A program made the position numbers and the translations under genes. Below are positions 8,620 to 18,892 of a DNA stretch of 64,000 nucleotides, piece by piece. A model generated the notes under the pieces. That model ran no database searches. It was given only the letters and a program-made list of their open reading frames with translations, and was not told the DNA's origin. Position 1 is the first letter of the stretch. The number at the start of each line of letters is the position of its first letter. This stretch comes from Rhodospirillales bacterium (GTDB lineage: Bacteria > Pseudomonadota > Alphaproteobacteria > Rhodospirillales > Defluviicoccaceae): NCBI GenBank assembly GCA_016712595.1, contig JADJQT010000001.1, positions 1,155,501 to 1,219,500 on the forward strand, in the 5' to 3' direction.

Positions 8620-11600
8620 TCATCCGTTCAATCGACTCCAACGCAGATCGAGTGTCGAGGGGAATTGTTCGTTGTCGAGTTGCGCCGGTGGGCGGAAATG
8701 TCCTGGCGTATGTCCGAATGGGACGAAACGGGCGCAGCGCCGGCTTTCCGCCTCGTATGCGTTGACTGGAAACGTCTCGTAATTGCGTCCACCTGGGTGT
8801 GCGACGTTGTAGGTGCATCCGCCGAGCGAACGATTCGACCAGGTATCGAAGAGGTCAAAAACCAGCGGCGCGTCCGGTGGAAGCGTTGGATGCAGGCAGG
8901 CGGGCGGCTGCCATGCCCGATAGCGAACGCCGGCGACGTACTCGCCGAACGTTCCTGTGGATTGCAGCGGCACGCGCTGGCCGTTGCAGATCAGCACGAA
9001 GCGATTTGCCGTCAGGCCGGTGGTGCGCACCTGCAGGCGCTCGAGCGAGGAGTCGACATATCGGACGGTTCCGCCGATTGCTCCCTCTTCGCCCATGACG
9101 TGCCACGGTTCGAGCGCTTGGCGCAACTCGATCTTCACCCCGCCGTGGTCGACGGCGCCGTAAAGGGGGAAACGGAACTCGAAGTGCGGCGCATACCATT
9201 CGGCTTCAATCGGAATCTCCGCCCGGTTCAAGTCGCCGACAACGCCGAGAAGATCCTTCCAGACATAGTGGGGTAGCATGAAGCGGTCGTGCAGTGTCGT
9301 GCCCCATCGCACCAACGGCTGTGTGTACGGCTCGTTCCAGAACCACGAGATCAATGCCCGCAGGAGGAGGTGCTGGGCCAGACTCATGCGTGCGTGCGGC
9401 GGCATCTCGAAGGCGCGGAATTCGACCAGCCCCAGGCGCCCGGACGGTCCATCCGGATTATACAGCTTATCGATGCAAACCTCGGCCCGGTGGGTGTTGC
9501 CGGTAGAGTCGATCAATAAATTGCGCAAGATCCGATCGACCAGCCAGGGCGGGACGGGCATCGTGCCAGGATCGGGAATCTGCCGGAACGCCAGCTCCAG
9601 TTCGTAGAGCTGGTCGTTGCGCGCTTCGTCGACCCTTGGTGCCTGACTGGTCGGACCGATGAACAGCCCGGAGAACAGGTACGACAACGCCGGATGGTTC
9701 TGCCAATAGGTGATCAGGCTGCGCAGCAGATCGGGCCGGCGCAGGAACGGGCTGTCGGCGGGACTGGCTCCGCCGACGACGATATGGTTGCCGCCACCCG
9801 TCCCGGTGTGCCGGCCGTCGAGCATGAATTTCTCGGTGCCGAGGCGGGTATTGCGGGCGTCCTCGTAGAGTCCCGTCGTCGTTGCGACCAGTTCCGACCA
9901 CGACCGCGAGGGATGGATGTTGACCTCGATGACGCCGGGATCAGGGGTCACCTTGATGACACCCATGCGTGGATCGGTTGGTGGCGTATACCCTTCGATC
10001 CGCACGGGCAGATCGACCGCCGCCGCCGCCGTTTCGATCGCAGCGATCATCTCGACGTAGTCGTCGGCGGTTTCGAGCGGCGGCATGAACACGCAGATGG
10101 TGCCGTCACGCGCTTCGATTCCGACCGCCGTGCGGACGGCGTTGATATCGATCGGCAGTTCCTGCTCGACGATCGTTTGCCGCTCGCCTCGCCCTTGCGA
10201 TCCACCCGTTCCAAAACCACCTGCGGAACCGCCCGCAGGCGATGCGGGTGGCACGCGCCGCTGTTGGCGCAATCTCCTCGGTTCCGGCAAGGGGGGACGC
10301 TGTTCGAACGGATCGCCCGGCGAATAGTAGGGATACCACTCCGGGGTGATCCATGGCAGCGAGCCCAGCGGCAGGCGGAATCCGAGCGGGGAGTCTCCGG
10401 GAACCAGGAACAGCCTGCCGCGACGGAAGCGCCAGCGCTCGCTTGCCCAGCGGGCCCGCCCGTCGCGCGCGTTCCAGCGCTGCACCGGCAGGACATATCC
10501 GACGGGGTTGCCGAGGCCGCGCTCGAAGACGCGAGCGAGACGCGCCCGCTCTTCGGGGTCCTCCAGCTTTGAATCGAACGGATCGACGTTGTCCGGTAGC
10601 GACTGTTCGCGCGCGACGTAAGGGAACGGATCTTCGTAAGCCGGAACCGCGTACTCCGGATTGATATTCAGGCTCTCGGCGAGCGCGATGGCGAACTGCT
10701 CGGCGTTTTCGACGGTCGCCAGCGACGGGTTCGCGTCGCTGGCGATCAGCGCCGGGTCGTTCCACAGCTCCTTGCCGTCGCGCCGCCAGAACAGGGCATA
10801 GGCCCAGCGCGGCAGACTTTCGCCCGGGTACCATTTGCCTTGGCCGAAGTGGATCAGTCCACCAGGTGCGAAGCGGTCACGCAGGCGGCCGACAAGTTCG
10901 GTGGCGAGGTGGCGCTTCGCCGGACCGTCGGCATCCGTGTTCCACTCGGCGCCGTCCATATCGTCGATGGACACGAACGTCGGCTCGCCGCCGACCGTCA
11001 GCCGGACATCCGCCGCCTTCAGACGGCGATCCACCTCTTCGCCGACCGCGAGAATTCCCTTCCACTGATCGTCAGCGTAGGGCTTGGTCACCCGCGGTGT
11101 CTCGCGGATGCGCTCGATGGTCATTGAAAAATCGAAGGCGGTCTCCGCCGCGTCGACGCTACCGGTGATCGGTGCCGCGCTTTCCGGATCGGGCGTACAC
11201 ACCAGCGGCAGGTGCCCCTCGCCAGCGAACAGGCCGGACGTCGGGTCAAGACCTATCCATCCGGCACCCGGCAGGTACACCTCCGTCCAGGCATGCAGAT
11301 CGGTGAAGTCCTCGGCGGCGCCGGCGGGGCCCTCGAGCGGCTTTTCGTCCGGTTTGAGCTGGATCAGGTAGCCGGAGACAAACCGCGCCGCGAGTCCGAG
11401 GTTGCGCAGGATCTGCACCAGCAGCCAGCCGGTATCGCGGCACGAACCGCGTCGAAAGCCGAGAGTCTGCTCACAGGTCTGGATGCCCGGCTCCATGCGG
11501 ATAACGTAGCCGATATCCCCCTGTAGTCGCTGGTTGAGCGCGACGAGAAAGTCGGCGGTCAAGGTTTCTTCGCGCGGGACGCTGGCCAGCCATTCGCGGA

Positions 11601-11979
11601 GGAGCGGGCCGGCGGGCAGGGGCGTCAGGTATGGGGCAAGCTCCTTGGCGAGCCACGGCGCGTAGCTAAACGGGATCTTTTCCGCCTCGGGTTCAAGGAA
11701 GAAATCGAATGGATTGAACACCGCCATTTCGGCGACGAGATCGACGTCGACGCTGAATTCGCGTGTCCGCTCCGGGAAGACGAAGCGGGCGAGGTAGTTG
11801 CCCTGCGGGTCCTGCTGCCAATTGATGAAATGCAGTTTCGGCGTGACCGTCAGCGAATATGAGAGGACGCGCGTTCGGCAATGGGGGGCGGGGCGCAGAC
11901 GAATGATCTGCGGGCCGAGTTGAACCGGCCGGTCATAGCGGTAGCTGGTTCGGTGACGAAGTGCGACGTCGATCGCCAT
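8620..11979 (-). CDS. Transglutaminase-DUF2126 fusion protein
   Basis: 1119 residues. Residues 1-85 are the bacterial transglutaminase N-terminal domain (ALRHRTSYRYDRPVQLGPQ). Residues about 160-275 are the transglutaminase core with Cys in RRGSCRDTGWLL, His in TDLHAWTEV and Asp in WIGLDPTSG. From about 300 to the end is DUF2126, a large domain related to glutamine-synthetase-like/COOH-NH2 ligases and always tied to this cluster (GGEPTFVSIDDMD, FGQGKWYPGE, GTGGGNHIVVGG, SYLFSGLFIGPTSQAPRVDEA). It is the first gene of the three-gene cluster; the next start is 110 bp downstream. The ATG at 11979 lies 125 bp beyond the end of ureG, and the two may or may not share transcripts. A role in making or trimming a peptide-like product is inference from the family. 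Confidence 0.9.
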   Translation of the reverse strand: MAIDVALRHRTSYRYDRPVQLGPQIIRLRPAPHCRTRVLSYSLTVTPKLHFINWQQDPQGNYLARFVFPERTREFSVDVDLVAEMAVFNPFDFFLEPEAEKIPFSYAPWLAKELAPYLTPLPAGPLLREWLASVPREETLTADFLVALNQRLQGDIGYVIRMEPGIQTCEQTLGFRRGSCRDTGWLLVQILRNLGLAARFVSGYLIQLKPDEKPLEGPAGAAEDFTDLHAWTEVYLPGAGWIGLDPTSGLFAGEGHLPLVCTPDPESAAPITGSVDAAETAFDFSMTIERIRETPRVTKPYADDQWKGILAVGEEVDRRLKAADVRLTVGGEPTFVSIDDMDGAEWNTDADGPAKRHLATELVGRLRDRFAPGGLIHFGQGKWYPGESLPRWAYALFWRRDGKELWNDPALIASDANPSLATVENAEQFAIALAESLNINPEYAVPAYEDPFPYVAREQSLPDNVDPFDSKLEDPEERARLARVFERGLGNPVGYVLPVQRWNARDGRARWASERWRFRRGRLFLVPGDSPLGFRLPLGSLPWITPEWYPYYSPGDPFEQRPPLPEPRRLRQQRRVPPASPAGGSAGGFGTGGSQGRGERQTIVEQELPIDINAVRTAVGIEARDGTICVFMPPLETADDYVEMIAAIETAAAAVDLPVRIEGYTPPTDPRMGVIKVTPDPGVIEVNIHPSRSWSELVATTTGLYEDARNTRLGTEKFMLDGRHTGTGGGNHIVVGGASPADSPFLRRPDLLRSLITYWQNHPALSYLFSGLFIGPTSQAPRVDEARNDQLYELELAFRQIPDPGTMPVPPWLVDRILRNLLIDSTGNTHRAEVCIDKLYNPDGPSGRLGLVEFRAFEMPPHARMSLAQHLLLRALISWFWNEPYTQPLVRWGTTLHDRFMLPHYVWKDLLGVVGDLNRAEIPIEAEWYAPHFEFRFPLYGAVDHGGVKIELRQALEPWHVMGEEGAIGGTVRYVDSSLERLQVRTTGLTANRFVLICNGQRVPLQSTGTFGEYVAGVRYRAWQPPACLHPTLPPDAPLVFDLFDTWSNRSLGGCTYNVAHPGGRNYETFPVNAYEAESRRCARFVPFGHTPGHFRPPAQLDNEQFPSTLDLRWSRLNG

Positions 11980-12104
11980 GTTATGATTGCCTCGGCGGAG
12001 TTGTGTTTGCGTGGATCATCGCAGACCCGGTTGTTTCGCGGCAAGGCCGCTGGCGGGCGGCGAGCGCGCCGCCCATGCAGACCGACGCTGCGGCGGCGAG
12101 CAGC

Positions 12105-12716
12105 TCAGGCGACATCCAGGCCACCCGCGATGATAACGAACTGGGCGACGGTGTCGATGCCGTCGCCCGATTTCAGGTTGGTAAAGACGAACGGGCGCTC
12201 ACCGCGCATTTTTCGCGCGTCCCGGTCCATCACATCGAGACTGGCGCCGACGTAGGGCGCGAGATCGGTCTTGTTGATGATGAGCAGGTCCGAACGGGTA
12301 ATGCCGGGGCCACCCTTGCGCGGGATCTTGTCGCCAGCGGCGACATCGATGACGTAAAGCGTGATGTCGGCCAGCTCCGGCGAAAACGTCGCGGCGAGAT
12401 TGTCGCCCCCGGACTCGATGAAAACGATCTGCAGATCGGGAAAGCGCTCGGTGATGTCGCGTACCGCCGCGAGGTTGATCGAGGCATCCTCGCGGATCGC
12501 CGTGTGCGGGCAGCCGCCGGTTTCGACGCCGATGATGCGCTCGGCGGCGAGCGCGCCGGAGCGGGTCAAGAACTGCGCGTCCTCTTGCGTGTAGATGTCA
12601 TTGGTAATCGCGGCAAGGCGATATTGGTCGCGCATCCGCTTGCACAACGCATCGACGAGCGCCGTCTTTCCCGAGCCGACCGGCCCGCCGACCCCGACGC
12701 GAAAGGGACTGGTCAT
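12105..12716 (-). CDS. ureG: Urease accessory GTPase UreG
   Basis: 203 residues, full length. P-loop GVGGPVGSGKTAL at residues 8-20; metal-binding Cys-Pro-His in TGGCPHTAIRED; guanine motif INKTDLAP; ESGGDNLAATFSPEL is a UreG signature. UreG delivers nickel to apo-urease with UreD and UreF, driven by GTP. The start overlaps the ureF stop by 4 bp (ATGA), giving translational coupling. It is the last gene of the urt-ure operon. Confidence 0.96.
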   Translation of the reverse strand: MTSPFRVGVGGPVGSGKTALVDALCKRMRDQYRLAAITNDIYTQEDAQFLTRSGALAAERIIGVETGGCPHTAIREDASINLAAVRDITERFPDLQIVFIESGGDNLAATFSPELADITLYVIDVAAGDKIPRKGGPGITRSDLLIINKTDLAPYVGASLDVMDRDARKMRGERPFVFTNLKSGDGIDTVAQFVIIAGGLDVA

Positions 12717-13411
12717 GACCGGAACAGCCTCGTGTACTGCGTTTCATGTCGCGCCGAGGTCCAATCGACCATCCAGGTTGCGGTTCCCAGGTCGGCCAGG
12801 CCGAGGCCTTGCGCGTCCTGAGCCACGGCGCGGATCGTCGCCTCCAGTCCCGCCAGGACGCGTAAGGCATCGCTCTGTCCCAAGGGGATCAAGCGCGTTC
12901 CCGCCGAGACCAGGTTGGCGGCGAAGGCGTGCACGAAGGCGACGAGGCCCGCCGATATGTCGATGCCGGCGGCGGCGATCGCCACGCCAGCGACCAGCGG
13001 GTAGGACGGCGGCCGTTTGAGATCCGCCGCCAAGTCGGCGAGCGCATCGAGGCGCGGATGCGGCCATGCGGCGCGCACGCCATCGAGGAATGCCCGTCCT
13101 TGCGCGGCGCTTTCCAGTGCCATCTCGAAGGTGGCGCGAAAGGCGTCTGCCCAGGCGAGGGTCTCGGCGAGGCGCACGTCGTCGCGGGCGCGCTCCGCCT
13201 GCCATGCCGCATACACAAGGATCGCATCGCACCGTCCGCTGCCGTGGCGGAGAATGGCGTCGATCCACGCGCGCAGCCCGACGGCATCGGTGATGAGGCC
13301 GCGTTCAACCGCGGCTTCGATACCGTGCGAATAGCTGTAGGCGCCGACGGGAAACGCCGGTGACATCCACGTCATCAGCCGGAGGAGAGCGCCGTCAGTG
13401 ATCGGCGGCAT
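12713..13411 (-). CDS. ureF: Urease accessory protein UreF
   Basis: About 232 residues starting MPPITDGALLRLMTWMSPAFPVGAYSYSHGIE, the typical UreF opening. The frame is open far upstream, but that part is the out-of-frame copy of ureE and is rejected. The ATGs at 13420 and 13411 both lie inside the His-rich 3' end of ureE, so ureE and ureF overlap by about 17-26 bp. UreF acts with UreD as a scaffold for UreG in nickel insertion and gates GTP hydrolysis. The C-terminus (TQYTRLFRS) is the conserved UreF tail. Confidence 0.93.
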   Translation of the reverse strand: MPPITDGALLRLMTWMSPAFPVGAYSYSHGIEAAVERGLITDAVGLRAWIDAILRHGSGRCDAILVYAAWQAERARDDVRLAETLAWADAFRATFEMALESAAQGRAFLDGVRAAWPHPRLDALADLAADLKRPPSYPLVAGVAIAAAGIDISAGLVAFVHAFAANLVSAGTRLIPLGQSDALRVLAGLEATIRAVAQDAQGLGLADLGTATWMVDWTSARHETQYTRLFRS

Positions 13412-13916
13412 GGTTGGCATCGATGTCGTGGTCGTGGTCATGGATGTGCGCAGGGGGCTGCATCGCCGGCGCCGCCACCTCGGCTGCGTAGGCGCCGGGC
13501 TCGGGGTTAAAGGGAGCCAGCCGGTAGAACAGCCGCGCACCCGACCGGCGGAGCATGTCGGCCAGCACCGCATCGGCGCGCAGGCGGATCGTGGCGTCGG
13601 CGAGGACCTGCACCTGTGCGTGGCGATTGCCGATATGCCAAGCGAGGCGCACGGAATCGGCCACCGTGGCGCCACGCGCCTCGATCACCGCCTCCTCGGC
13701 GGCGCACACGCCGATGACGCCGCCCCCCTCGAGTCCGAGGCCGTCGCCGTCGGCGAGCTGCACCGGCCGGTCCAGGTCGAGCAGGAACGGCTCGCCGGCG
13801 TCATCGTGCATGCGCAGGCGGCGGCGGCAGCGTTCGTCGTACGGCAACGTTACGGTCGCCACGGGCTCGACTTCAATCCACGATCCCCGCGGTAGAACTA
13901 TGATCGCCTTTCGCAT
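13395..13916 (-). CDS. ureE: Urease accessory nickel chaperone UreE
   Basis: About 173 residues from the ATG at 13916 (MRKAIIVLPRGSW); upstream in-frame codons are open to 13946 but not conserved. Domain 1 (peptide-binding, DERCRRRLRM, LDLDRP) and domain 2 (WHIGNRHAQVQV, with the dimer-interface nickel-binding His) are present, followed by a His/Asp-rich tail (HIHDHDHDIDANHAADH) that can store or bind nickel. UreE hands nickel to UreG. The tail's DNA overlaps the start of ureF. Confidence 0.92.
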   Translation of the reverse strand: MRKAIIVLPRGSWIEVEPVATVTLPYDERCRRRLRMHDDAGEPFLLDLDRPVQLADGDGLGLEGGGVIGVCAAEEAVIEARGATVADSVRLAWHIGNRHAQVQVLADATIRLRADAVLADMLRRSGARLFYRLAPFNPEPGAYAAEVAAPAMQPPAHIHDHDHDIDANHAADH

Positions 13917-13967
13917 CGCAATCCCCCACGCGTTTCTTGCTGGCATGGCCGCTCGAACCAGCGCTTC

Positions 13968-15677
<1,710 letters not shown>

Positions 15678-15700
15678 GGGTGCTCGCTCCTCACCACGTC

Positions 15701-15723
15701 ATGGCCGGGCTCGTCCCGGCCAT
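15701..15723. repeat. Palindromic repeat between ureB and ureC
   Basis: Perfect inverted repeat: ATGGCCGGG, 5-nt loop CTCGT, CCCGGCCAT. Elements with this core are scattered through many alphaproteobacterial genomes in intergenic space. It sits inside the operon in the roughly 150-bp ureB-ureC gap and would form a stable hairpin in the transcript. There is no T-run, so it is not a classic terminator; it may affect mRNA processing or be a passive REP-like insertion. Confidence 0.75.
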
Positions 15724-15830
15724 CCACGCCGTCACCGTCGACAGTCGGCCGAACGGAGCCGCGTAGGTGCGCGGATCACCTCCGTGCATGACGAAAACCA
15801 CAGTTGCCGGCATCATCGCCACATTGCTCC

Positions 15831-16145
15831 TCAGGCCTGTTCGAGCGGGCCGTCGACGAGACCATTGAAGCCGAACACCCGGCGCGCTCCGGCATAGGCG
15901 ACGAGCGTGACCTCGCGGCTTTGCCCCGGCTCGAAGCGTACCGCCGTGCCGGCGGGGATATCGAGGCGGCAGCCGCGCGCCGTGGTGCGATCGAAGTCGA
16001 GCGCGGCGTTGGTCTCGAAAAAGTGGTAGTGCGAGCCGACCTGGATCGGCCGGTCGCCGCTGTTGGCGACGAGCAGCGTCACCGTGGGCCGCCCCTCGTT
16101 CAGCGTGATCGTACCCTCAGCAGGGAAGACTTCTCCGGGGATCAT
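15831..16145 (-). CDS. ureB: Urease subunit beta (UreB)
   Basis: 104 residues, normal length. MIPGEVFPAEGTITLNEGRP opens the protein, followed by GDRPIQVGSHYHFFETN and AVRFEPGQSREVTLV, all UreB signatures. It is a structural subunit packing on UreC. It starts 13 bp after ureA, so A and B are tightly coupled as separate genes, unlike the ureAB fusion seen in Helicobacter. Confidence 0.97.
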   Translation of the reverse strand: MIPGEVFPAEGTITLNEGRPTVTLLVANSGDRPIQVGSHYHFFETNAALDFDRTTARGCRLDIPAGTAVRFEPGQSREVTLVAYAGARRVFGFNGLVDGPLEQA

Positions 16146-16158
16146 CGCCGTGCTCCTA

Positions 16159-16461
16159 TCACCTGATCGGCTCGTGGACGGTCACCAGCTTGGTCCCGTC
16201 GGGAAAGGTCGCCTCGACCTGGATCTCGTGGATCATCTCGCCGACGCCCTCCATCACCTGATCGCGCGACAGCACCGTCGCGCCGTCGCGCATCAGGTCC
16301 GCGACCATGCGGCCATCGCGCGCGCCCTCGACGACGAAGTCGGTGATCAGCGCCACCGCCTCGGGATAGTTCAGCTTGACCCCGCGGGCGAGGCGTTTGC
16401 GTGCCACTTCCGCCGCCATGGAAACGAGCAGCTTGTCCTTTTCACGCGGGCTAAGATGCAT
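16159..16461 (-). CDS. ureA: Urease subunit gamma (UreA)
   Basis: 100 residues, normal length. MHLSPREKDKLLV and ARKRLARGVKLNYPEAVALI are the standard UreA opening, ending VEATFPDGTKLVTVHEPI. It is a structural subunit of the urease trimer and lies 29 bp after ureD. Confidence 0.97.
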   Translation of the reverse strand: MHLSPREKDKLLVSMAAEVARKRLARGVKLNYPEAVALITDFVVEGARDGRMVADLMRDGATVLSRDQVMEGVGEMIHEIQVEATFPDGTKLVTVHEPIR

Positions 16462-16490
16462 CGTCTGTCCCCATGGTCCCTTTTATTCAT

Positions 16491-17384
16491 TCATACGCAC
16501 CAGACGCGCGGCAGCGCGCAGGTCCAGCCGCCCACCTGGCGGCGGAACGTCGCCCAAAATCGCCCGAAAGCAGACCGCAACACTCTGGCGTCGCGGCTCA
16601 GCCAGCGGACGATGAGCACGCCCGCGATGCAGGTGACGGCAACCGCCATTTCGCCCCCGTCCGCCTCTCCCGTCAAGTCACGGACGATGGTGACGAGCTT
16701 CGCCGCGTCGTCGGCGAGATAGATGGCGGTGGCGATGGCCGCGGCGCCGGCGAGGCAGGCGGGCGCGGCGAGCACGGCGGCGAGATCGCCGGCGCCGGCG
16801 AGCGCATCCGCCCAGACCAGCCGCCCCGCGCGGTGGACCTGCCAGGCGTCGCGAAATCGCCCCTGGGTGAGCGTCTCACCGCGGGCGCGCCGGCCGAAGA
16901 CGAGGATGTCACCGGCGAGCACGCGGGCACCCGCGGCGGCGTCGATGCGCGTCGTCCGCTCGAGGCGTGCCGCTTCGAACAGGATGGTCTCCTGCGGCAG
17001 CCATTCCAGCCAGCTTGCCTCGGCGGCGTTCAGATCGATGCTCACCCGGCAGTCGGCGCCCAGCGAGCGGTAGACCTTCTCCGCCGCCTGGGCGGTCACC
17101 AGGACGTTGGCGCCGGCGCCGGCGATGACGCGCACGTCGAGGCGATCGCCGCCGACAAGCCCGCCGGTGGTGGTGACGAGCACGGCGTTCGCAAGCCCGT
17201 CGTCGGCGCTGGCGGGAAACAGCGCGCGCAGTGGGGCGCGCTGATCGAGTCCGGCAAGCCGGGTCGTTCCGGCGTCGGCGCGGAAGCGAAGATCGGCGAT
17301 TCCATGGGTCGCACCGGACCGGGCGGACGCCGGACCCGCGCGCGAGGATATGCCTGGATCAGACGGTGAGATGACGACGGACAT
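16491..17384 (-). CDS. ureD: Urease accessory protein UreD
   Basis: 297 residues. The family motifs LVTTTGGLVGGDRLDVRV, QAAEKVYRS and WLEWLPQETILFE are seen at about 65-145. UreD (UreH) binds apo-urease and channels nickel from the UreFG complex. The start codon at 17384 lies 26 bp inside the 3' end of urtE, which physically joins the transporter and enzyme halves into one operon. Confidence 0.94.
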   Translation of the reverse strand: MSVVISPSDPGISSRAGPASARSGATHGIADLRFRADAGTTRLAGLDQRAPLRALFPASADDGLANAVLVTTTGGLVGGDRLDVRVIAGAGANVLVTAQAAEKVYRSLGADCRVSIDLNAAEASWLEWLPQETILFEAARLERTTRIDAAAGARVLAGDILVFGRRARGETLTQGRFRDAWQVHRAGRLVWADALAGAGDLAAVLAAPACLAGAAAIATAIYLADDAAKLVTIVRDLTGEADGGEMAVAVTCIAGVLIVRWLSRDARVLRSAFGRFWATFRRQVGGWTCALPRVWCV

Positions 17385-18054
17385 CCGCCTCCACCATCTC
17401 GGCGCCCTTGCCGGCGACGACGACCTCGCCCCGGTCCATCACCGCATAGTTGTCGGCGAGGCTGCGTGCGAAATCAAAGTACTGTTCAACCAGCAGGATG
17501 GCGAGATTACCGCGGCGGACGAGCAGGCGGATGACCCGCTCGATGTCCTTGATGATCGAGGGCTGAATGCCTTCGGTCGGCTCGTCGAGAACGAGCAGGC
17601 GCGGGCGCATGACCAGCGCCCGGGCAATGGCGAGCTGCTGCTGCTGGCCGCCGGACAGGTCGCCGCCGCGCCGTGCCAACATCGTGCGCAGCACCGGGAA
17701 CAGCTCGAAGATCTCGTCCGGGACGTGGCGCAGCGATCGGGAGACGGCGGCGAACCCGGTCTTGAGGTTTTCCTCGACGGTCATCAGCGGAAAGATTTCC
17801 CGCCCTTGCGGCACGAAGGCGATGCCCCGCGCCGCCCGCTCGTAGGTCGCAAGGCGGGTAATGTCCTCGCCCTCCCAGACGATGCGCCCCGAGCGGATTC
17901 CCTGCTGGCCGACGATCGCCCGCATCAAGCTGGTCTTGCCGACGCCGTTGCGGCCCATCACGCAGGTGACCGCGTCCTTGCGCACCTCGAGGCTGACGCC
18001 GCGCAGCGCTTGCGATGCCCCGTAGAACAGATCGACGTTCTCGACGCTCAACAT
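17359..18054 (-). CDS. urtE: Urea ABC transporter ATP-binding protein UrtE
   Basis: 231 residues, LivF-type ATPase. Walker A GRNGVGKTSLM (about residues 34-44), signature LSGGQQQQLAIARAL, Walker B LLVLDEPTEGIQPSI. The phrase LFYGASQALRGVSLEV near the start is typical of UrtE. It pairs with UrtD to energise urea import through UrtBC. Overlaps ureD. Confidence 0.95.
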   Translation of the reverse strand: MLSVENVDLFYGASQALRGVSLEVRKDAVTCVMGRNGVGKTSLMRAIVGQQGIRSGRIVWEGEDITRLATYERAARGIAFVPQGREIFPLMTVEENLKTGFAAVSRSLRHVPDEIFELFPVLRTMLARRGGDLSGGQQQQLAIARALVMRPRLLVLDEPTEGIQPSIIKDIERVIRLLVRRGNLAILLVEQYFDFARSLADNYAVMDRGEVVVAGKGAEMVEADVRRHLTV

Positions 18055-18118
18055 GCGCGCGCCTCCGCTTCACGTCGCGTCGTTTGCATCCCTTCGCCCA
18101 TCCTTCGCATCGATCGCC

Positions 18119-18892
18119 TCATCGTCCGAGATAGACCTCGATGACCTGCTGGTTGGCCTGCACCGTATCGAGCGAGCCTTCCGCCAGCACCGAGCCCTCG
18201 TGCAGCACCGTCACGTGGCAGTCGAGGGCGCGGACGAACACCATGTCGTGCTCGACGACGACGACCGAATGGTTCTTGACGATCTCCTTGAGCAGCACCG
18301 CCGTCGCCGCGGTCTCGGCGTCGGTCATTCCCGCCGCCGGCTCGTCGATCAGCAACAAGTCGGGATCTTGCATCAGCAGCATGCCGATCTCCAGCCACTG
18401 CTTCTGGCCGTGCGATAGGGCACCGGCGAAGCGGGAGCGGTGCGCCGTCAGCGCGATGGTCTGCAACACTTCATCGATGCGGCGGCGCTGCGCGCCCGAC
18501 AGGCGGAAGAACAGCGAGGCGAACGCGCCGCGCTGGCCGGTGAGCGCCAGCTCCAGATTGTCCAGGACCGTGTGGTTTTCGAACACGGTCGGCTTTTGAA
18601 ACTTTCGCCCGATGCCCAGATTGGCGATGCGTGCCTCGTCGAGCTTGGTCAGATCGATGCCGCCGTTGAAAACGACCTCGCCAGTATCCGGCTTGGTCTT
18701 GCCGGTAACGACATCCATCATCGTCGTCTTGCCGGCGCCGTTCGGACCGATGATCGCGCGCATCTCACCGGCGAGGATGTAAAGGCTGAGTTCGTTTAGC
18801 GCCCTGAAGCCGTCGAAGCTGACCGTCACGCCATCGACGTAAAGGATCGTGTCCTTGCGCTCGGGGCGCGCATGAATGTGCGGTGCGGTCAT
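18119..18892 (-). CDS. urtD: Urea ABC transporter ATP-binding protein UrtD
   Basis: 257 residues, LivG-type ATPase. Walker A GPNGAGKTTMMDVVTGKTKPD, signature LSHGQKQWLEIGMLL (the H and W variants are characteristic of UrtD), Walker B LLLIDEPAAGMTDAE. The start overlaps the urtC stop by 4 bp (ATGA). About 64 bp separate it from urtE. Confidence 0.95.
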   Translation of the reverse strand: MTAPHIHARPERKDTILYVDGVTVSFDGFRALNELSLYILAGEMRAIIGPNGAGKTTMMDVVTGKTKPDTGEVVFNGGIDLTKLDEARIANLGIGRKFQKPTVFENHTVLDNLELALTGQRGAFASLFFRLSGAQRRRIDEVLQTIALTAHRSRFAGALSHGQKQWLEIGMLLMQDPDLLLIDEPAAGMTDAETAATAVLLKEIVKNHSVVVVEHDMVFVRALDCHVTVLHEGSVLAEGSLDTVQANQQVIEVYLGR

